64,000 bases of DNA from an uncultured Acetatifactor sp. (GTDB lineage: Bacteria; Bacillota; Clostridia; Lachnospirales; Lachnospiraceae), in contig CAJUGH010000017.1 of the NCBI GenBank assembly GCA_910586215.1, forward strand, positions 1-64,000. Direction: 5' to 3'. The notes under the pieces are model-generated. The model made no database searches. It saw nothing but the letters and a program-made list of their open reading frames with translations, and was not told the DNA's origin. The first letter of the stretch is position 1, and the number at the start of each line of letters is the position of its first letter. The translations under genes were made by a program, and so were the position numbers. Shown here piece by piece: positions 60,872 through 64,000 of the stretch.

Positions 60872-62887
60872 ATGCTCGTATTACATAAGGAATGCTTACT
60901 GTGCAGCATTCTGCCGAAGAGGAAGCACGCGGATACGGGAAAGGGTAGGAAGCGGGTACTGGTGGTGGTGCTGGCAGCATGCCTGTGTGGCTGTGGCAGG
61001 CAGGAGCCAGCCCAGGATATTGTGGAGGAGGTTCCCCTTTTCTGGGAGATCCATACCACCCAGGAACTGCTAGAAGGGGATTACCTGTTATATTATGTGA
61101 ACTGTGCAGGCACACAGATGGAGGGGCAGGGGCTGTATCAGTCATCGGCAGACCAGGCATATGGGGCAGATGCGGGCACCGGTAAGATGTGGGGATACCA
61201 GCCGAAGGAATATATGGAGGCTGTGGCCGATACATCGGGGGAAGGTGTCATGGGCAGCCGCTGGGAGATACAGGAAGGTGCCTCCTATGATGCAGAGGAA
61301 ACAGGATTCTACTATGACTTTGAACTTCCCCAGGGTGAGTATGAGGTTACAGTGGGGTTCTATAATCCATTCAGCGCCAGGACAGTGTGTGTGGACCTGG
61401 AGGGGAACAGGGAAGTGGACTCCCTGAAGATCCTGAAATACAAACTCACAGAAGCTGTGGCAACTACAGAAGTGACGGACGGATCGCTACAGGTGAAGGT
61501 ATATAACCCAGACAGGGGGTCGGATGCCATGAAGGATCCCATCTTAAGCTATATTACGGTCAAGGCCGTACCTGTCTACGATGAGGCACTTCTTGGGCAG
61601 TATCTGGAACAGATGGCAGTGCCTTCAGGGGAGGAAGGGCGCTACACTGCCAGTTCCTACCAGGTGTACCAGGAGAAGAGGGAAGAGGCCCTGGGACTGG
61701 CAGCTGGGGAAGGGCAGCCAGCAGAATATAGAAAAGCTTGTGAAGAATTGAAGGAGGCATACGGAGAGTTGGAAGAGATTAAAGTGTATGGGACGTTCCA
61801 GGTAGGGAAGCGGTGGACAGATGACGAGGGGAACCTGATACAGGCCCACGGCGGGCAGGTGCAGAGGATTCCGGTCAGGGATGCAGCTACCGGGGAGATG
61901 GTAGAGAAATGGTGGTGGGTAGGCGAGGATAAATCGGCAGGTTACCGGGGCGGTATCCGGGCCTATAGTTCCGATGACCTGTACAACTGGCATTCCGAAG
62001 GCATTGTCATGCGGAATGTGGACAGCAGGGAGCAGCTGGAAGAGGATCCCTATTTCCAGGAACTGTATGGGGATTATACAGAGGAACAGCTAGACAATGT
62101 CTATGCCTGCCTGTCTTCCCAGACAGCGGTGATTGAACGGCCTAAGATGCTATACAACCAGAAGACAGACATGTATGTGATCTGGTTCCATGCAGACGGT
62201 CCTACCCAGTACAGTGATTCCAATTATGCGGCGGCTTCTGCCGGCGTGGCGGTGAGCAGGACACCCAATGGTCCGTTCCGGTTCATAGACAGGTACCGTC
62301 TGAATACCTGCCCGAAAGACCAGGAGGACTTCTATCCCCAGAGCAAGGGCATGGCCAGGGATATGAACCTTTTTGTGGATGAGGATGGTACGGCATATAT
62401 CATCTATTCCAGCGAGGAGAACCTTACATTGTACATCTCCAGGCTGAATGAAGAGTATACCTATCTGGCAACAGATCCGGAGGAAGCAGTCTACGGGGAA
62501 GATTTCATCCGGCTGTTTCCAGGGGCACAGCGGGAGGCACCGGCGTTGTTTGTAAGGGATGGCAGTTATTACCTGATGACATCAGGATGCACGGGGTGGT
62601 CACCCAACCAGGCCCGGTATTACAGGGCAGATTCGGTACTGGGGGAATGGGAAAACTGTGGGGATCCCTGTGTGGGGGACGACAAGCTGACTACATTTGA
62701 CTCCCAGAGTACCTGCATATTCCTGGCAGACGAGGACAAGGGAACCTACATCTACATGGGAGACCGGTGGAACAGTGAAGATCTGACGAATTCCAGATAT
62801 ATCTGGCTGCCTGTGGAATTCCAGGAGGACGGCAGCATGTATCTGCATTACCAGGAGGAGTGGTCCCTGGAGAGTCCCACACCGTAA
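60872..62887 (+). CDS. GH43-like glycoside hydrolase lipoprotein
   Basis: A 671-residue protein starting at ATG 60872 after AAAGGAGG. A basic stretch and RVLVVVLAACLCGCGRQ form a signal peptide with a lipobox (Cys near residue 36). Next come a carbohydrate-binding-like beta domain (residues about 60-235), a short helical FIVAR-like segment (AEYRKACEELKEAYGELEEI), and a beta-propeller region (KSAGYRGGIRAYSSDDLYNW, NYAAASAGVAVSRTPNGPFR, RDMNLFVDEDGTAYIIYSSE) typical of GH43-type enzymes. The substrate is not read from sequence; arabinose- or xylose-containing glycans, or galactans, are possible. Confidence 0.85.
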   Translation: MLVLHKECLLCSILPKRKHADTGKGRKRVLVVVLAACLCGCGRQEPAQDIVEEVPLFWEIHTTQELLEGDYLLYYVNCAGTQMEGQGLYQSSADQAYGADAGTGKMWGYQPKEYMEAVADTSGEGVMGSRWEIQEGASYDAEETGFYYDFELPQGEYEVTVGFYNPFSARTVCVDLEGNREVDSLKILKYKLTEAVATTEVTDGSLQVKVYNPDRGSDAMKDPILSYITVKAVPVYDEALLGQYLEQMAVPSGEEGRYTASSYQVYQEKREEALGLAAGEGQPAEYRKACEELKEAYGELEEIKVYGTFQVGKRWTDDEGNLIQAHGGQVQRIPVRDAATGEMVEKWWWVGEDKSAGYRGGIRAYSSDDLYNWHSEGIVMRNVDSREQLEEDPYFQELYGDYTEEQLDNVYACLSSQTAVIERPKMLYNQKTDMYVIWFHADGPTQYSDSNYAAASAGVAVSRTPNGPFRFIDRYRLNTCPKDQEDFYPQSKGMARDMNLFVDEDGTAYIIYSSEENLTLYISRLNEEYTYLATDPEEAVYGEDFIRLFPGAQREAPALFVRDGSYYLMTSGCTGWSPNQARYYRADSVLGEWENCGDPCVGDDKLTTFDSQSTCIFLADEDKGTYIYMGDRWNSEDLTNSRYIWLPVEFQEDGSMYLHYQEEWSLESPTP

Positions 62888-62901
62888 GGGAGGATAAGAG
62901 A

Positions 62902-64000
62902 ATGGCAGGAAAACATAAGGCAATAGGGTGGGCAGCTGACAGGATGGTGCGTCCGGGAGGGGGAAAGAGGGCGGTTGCCCTTTGCTTCCTGGGGGCTGCA
63001 TTGTGGCTTTGCACGGGACTACAGGCGGGTGCCACAGGGACAGGCGAAAAGGAGGATCTCCTGGACGTGATACAGGAGACCTGCAACTATGAGGAATATC
63101 TGGCAGGGCATGCCCAGGCATCTTATCCGGAAGTGCAGGTAACGGTAAAGGGGACGGATTACCTGGAGGCTTCAGACGGATTTTATGAGGAGCCGGATGG
63201 GCTGTGCACCCTGGAGGAAGGGAGCGTCACTTACCAGGTGGAGGTGCCACAGGCGGGTTTCTACAATATCAGTCTGTCTTATTACCCCATACAGGGGAAA
63301 AACAGTTTTATTGAGCGGGAGTTGTACATAAACGGGGAGATTCCTTTTGAGAATGCCCAGTACTTAAAATTTTCCAGGATCTGGCAGAATGCAGAGGGGA
63401 TTGTGCGGGATTCCAGGGACAATGACGTAAGGCCGAAACAGGCTGAGGCCGGACAGTGGATGGAAACTTTTTTTAAGGACAGTGACGGCTATTACCAGGA
63501 TGCATTTGCCTTCTACTTTGAGAAGGGAAAGAATACCATCACCCTGGTATCCACCAAGGAGCCAATGAAGATAGGCAGCCTGACACTGGCCAGGCAGAAG
63601 GAACTGCCGGATTATGCCGGATACCAGGCAGCAAACCAGGCAGCCGGATATCAGGATGCAGATTGTGAGACGGTGACAGTGCAGGGAGAAGATGCCGTCT
63701 ACAAATCTGATTCCACCTTGTACCCAATTGCAGACCGTACCTCGCCTTTGACAGTACCATACAGCCCCAGCAAGACCCGGCTGAATACCATAGGTGGTTC
63801 TAACTGGAAGCAGGTGGGGCAGTGGATCTCCTGGGAGGTGGAGGTGCCAAGGGACGGCCTGTATGAGATCGCATTACGGTACAGGCAGAATATCAACACA
63901 GGTGTAACGGTGGTACGCTCCCTGTCCATAGATGGGAAGATTCCCTTTGCGGAGGCCCGGGAATGCAAGTTCTATTACGGAAATGACTGGGATGTGACAG
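62902..64000 (+). CDS. Large secreted carbohydrate-locus protein, 3' end outside the window
   Basis: An open frame of at least 366 codons from ATG 62902 (GGGAGG upstream), 14 bases after the GH43-like gene, running off the window end. A basic N-terminus and AVALCFLGAALWLCTGLQAG suggest a signal peptide. Two similar beta-sandwich-like units follow (SVTYQVEVPQAGFYNISLSY ... ELYINGEIPFENAQYLKF, and QWISWEVEVPRDGLYEIALR ... SLSIDGKIPFAEARECKF), so the N-terminal part is a tandem repeat. The C-terminal part is not visible; a large solute-binding protein or a glycan-active enzyme are both possible. Confidence 0.8.
   Translation, partial: MAGKHKAIGWAADRMVRPGGGKRAVALCFLGAALWLCTGLQAGATGTGEKEDLLDVIQETCNYEEYLAGHAQASYPEVQVTVKGTDYLEASDGFYEEPDGLCTLEEGSVTYQVEVPQAGFYNISLSYYPIQGKNSFIERELYINGEIPFENAQYLKFSRIWQNAEGIVRDSRDNDVRPKQAEAGQWMETFFKDSDGYYQDAFAFYFEKGKNTITLVSTKEPMKIGSLTLARQKELPDYAGYQAANQAAGYQDADCETVTVQGEDAVYKSDSTLYPIADRTSPLTVPYSPSKTRLNTIGGSNWKQVGQWISWEVEVPRDGLYEIALRYRQNINTGVTVVRSLSIDGKIPFAEARECKFYYGNDWDVT

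Noticed and set aside
1..64000. CRISPR arrays, tRNA/rRNA genes, integrase or transposase genes, prophage
   Set aside because: No regularly spaced repeats, no tRNA or rRNA pattern and no such protein was seen in either strand.

Overview
This window looks like a chromosome segment from a Lachnospiraceae-type (Clostridium cluster XIVa) Firmicute. The reasons are the gene order rpmF-plsX-acpP-rnc-smc-ftsY and ylxM-ffh-rpsP-khpA-rimM-trmD-rplS-lepB-rbgA-lepB-rnhB, the divergent ~400-residue PRPP synthetase, the DUF512 radical-SAM protein next to der-plsY-gpsA, and the YesM/YesN-type two-component systems beside sugar ABC importers. Most genes have a GC-rich third position. A clear AT-rich island runs from about 30.8 to 34.0 kb. 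I saw no rRNA, tRNA, CRISPR array or transposase gene.

Layout. 0-12 kb: lipid synthesis, RNase III, SMC and SRP genes (rpmF, plsX, acpP, rnc, smc, ftsY), threonine ammonia-lyase, a YitT-type membrane protein, ylxM-ffh. 12-22 kb: ribosome and tRNA maturation (rpsP, khpA, rimM, trmD fused to an acetyltransferase domain, rplS), two signal peptidases around rbgA, rnhB, a FliK-like/FlhB-like pair without other flagellar genes, yraN, pgeF. 22-29 kb: an OmpR-type two-component system followed by a pair of half-size ABC exporters. 29.5-37 kb: an accessory region with a tandem HTH-TPR regulator, a tiny secreted peptide gene facing it, a Cys-rich secreted protein, an orphan solute-binding lipoprotein and an ABC-2 type transporter. 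37-39 kb: a frameshifted AAA-ATPase/PD-(D/E)XK gene and an MGMT-like protein. 39-48 kb: prs, DUF512, der, plsY, gpsA, a small membrane protein, a FecR-like lipoprotein gene with an in-frame stop, metF. 48-64 kb: a glycan-utilisation locus with two YesM/YesN systems, a LplB/YtcP-type importer with its binding protein, an alpha-L-rhamnosidase, a GH43-like lipoprotein and the start of a large secreted protein.

Two things stand out. First, a dispersed miniature inverted-repeat element (about 118-152 bp, ends GTTACTGTTCAC / GTGAACAGTAAC) occurs at least five times, plus three solo ends, always between genes. Four of the five longer copies are flanked by 8-bp direct repeats (one perfect, three 7/8), which is direct evidence of transposition. 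Second, the 29.3-32.3 kb region has the layout of a peptide-signalling system: a 660-residue protein with two HTH-TPR modules and iterated repeats in its promoter, a 59-residue signal-peptide-bearing ORF ending 1 bp from it on the opposite strand, and a Cys-rich secreted protein, followed downstream by an orphan lipoprotein and an ABC-2 transporter. That function is inference; the gene structures are read directly.
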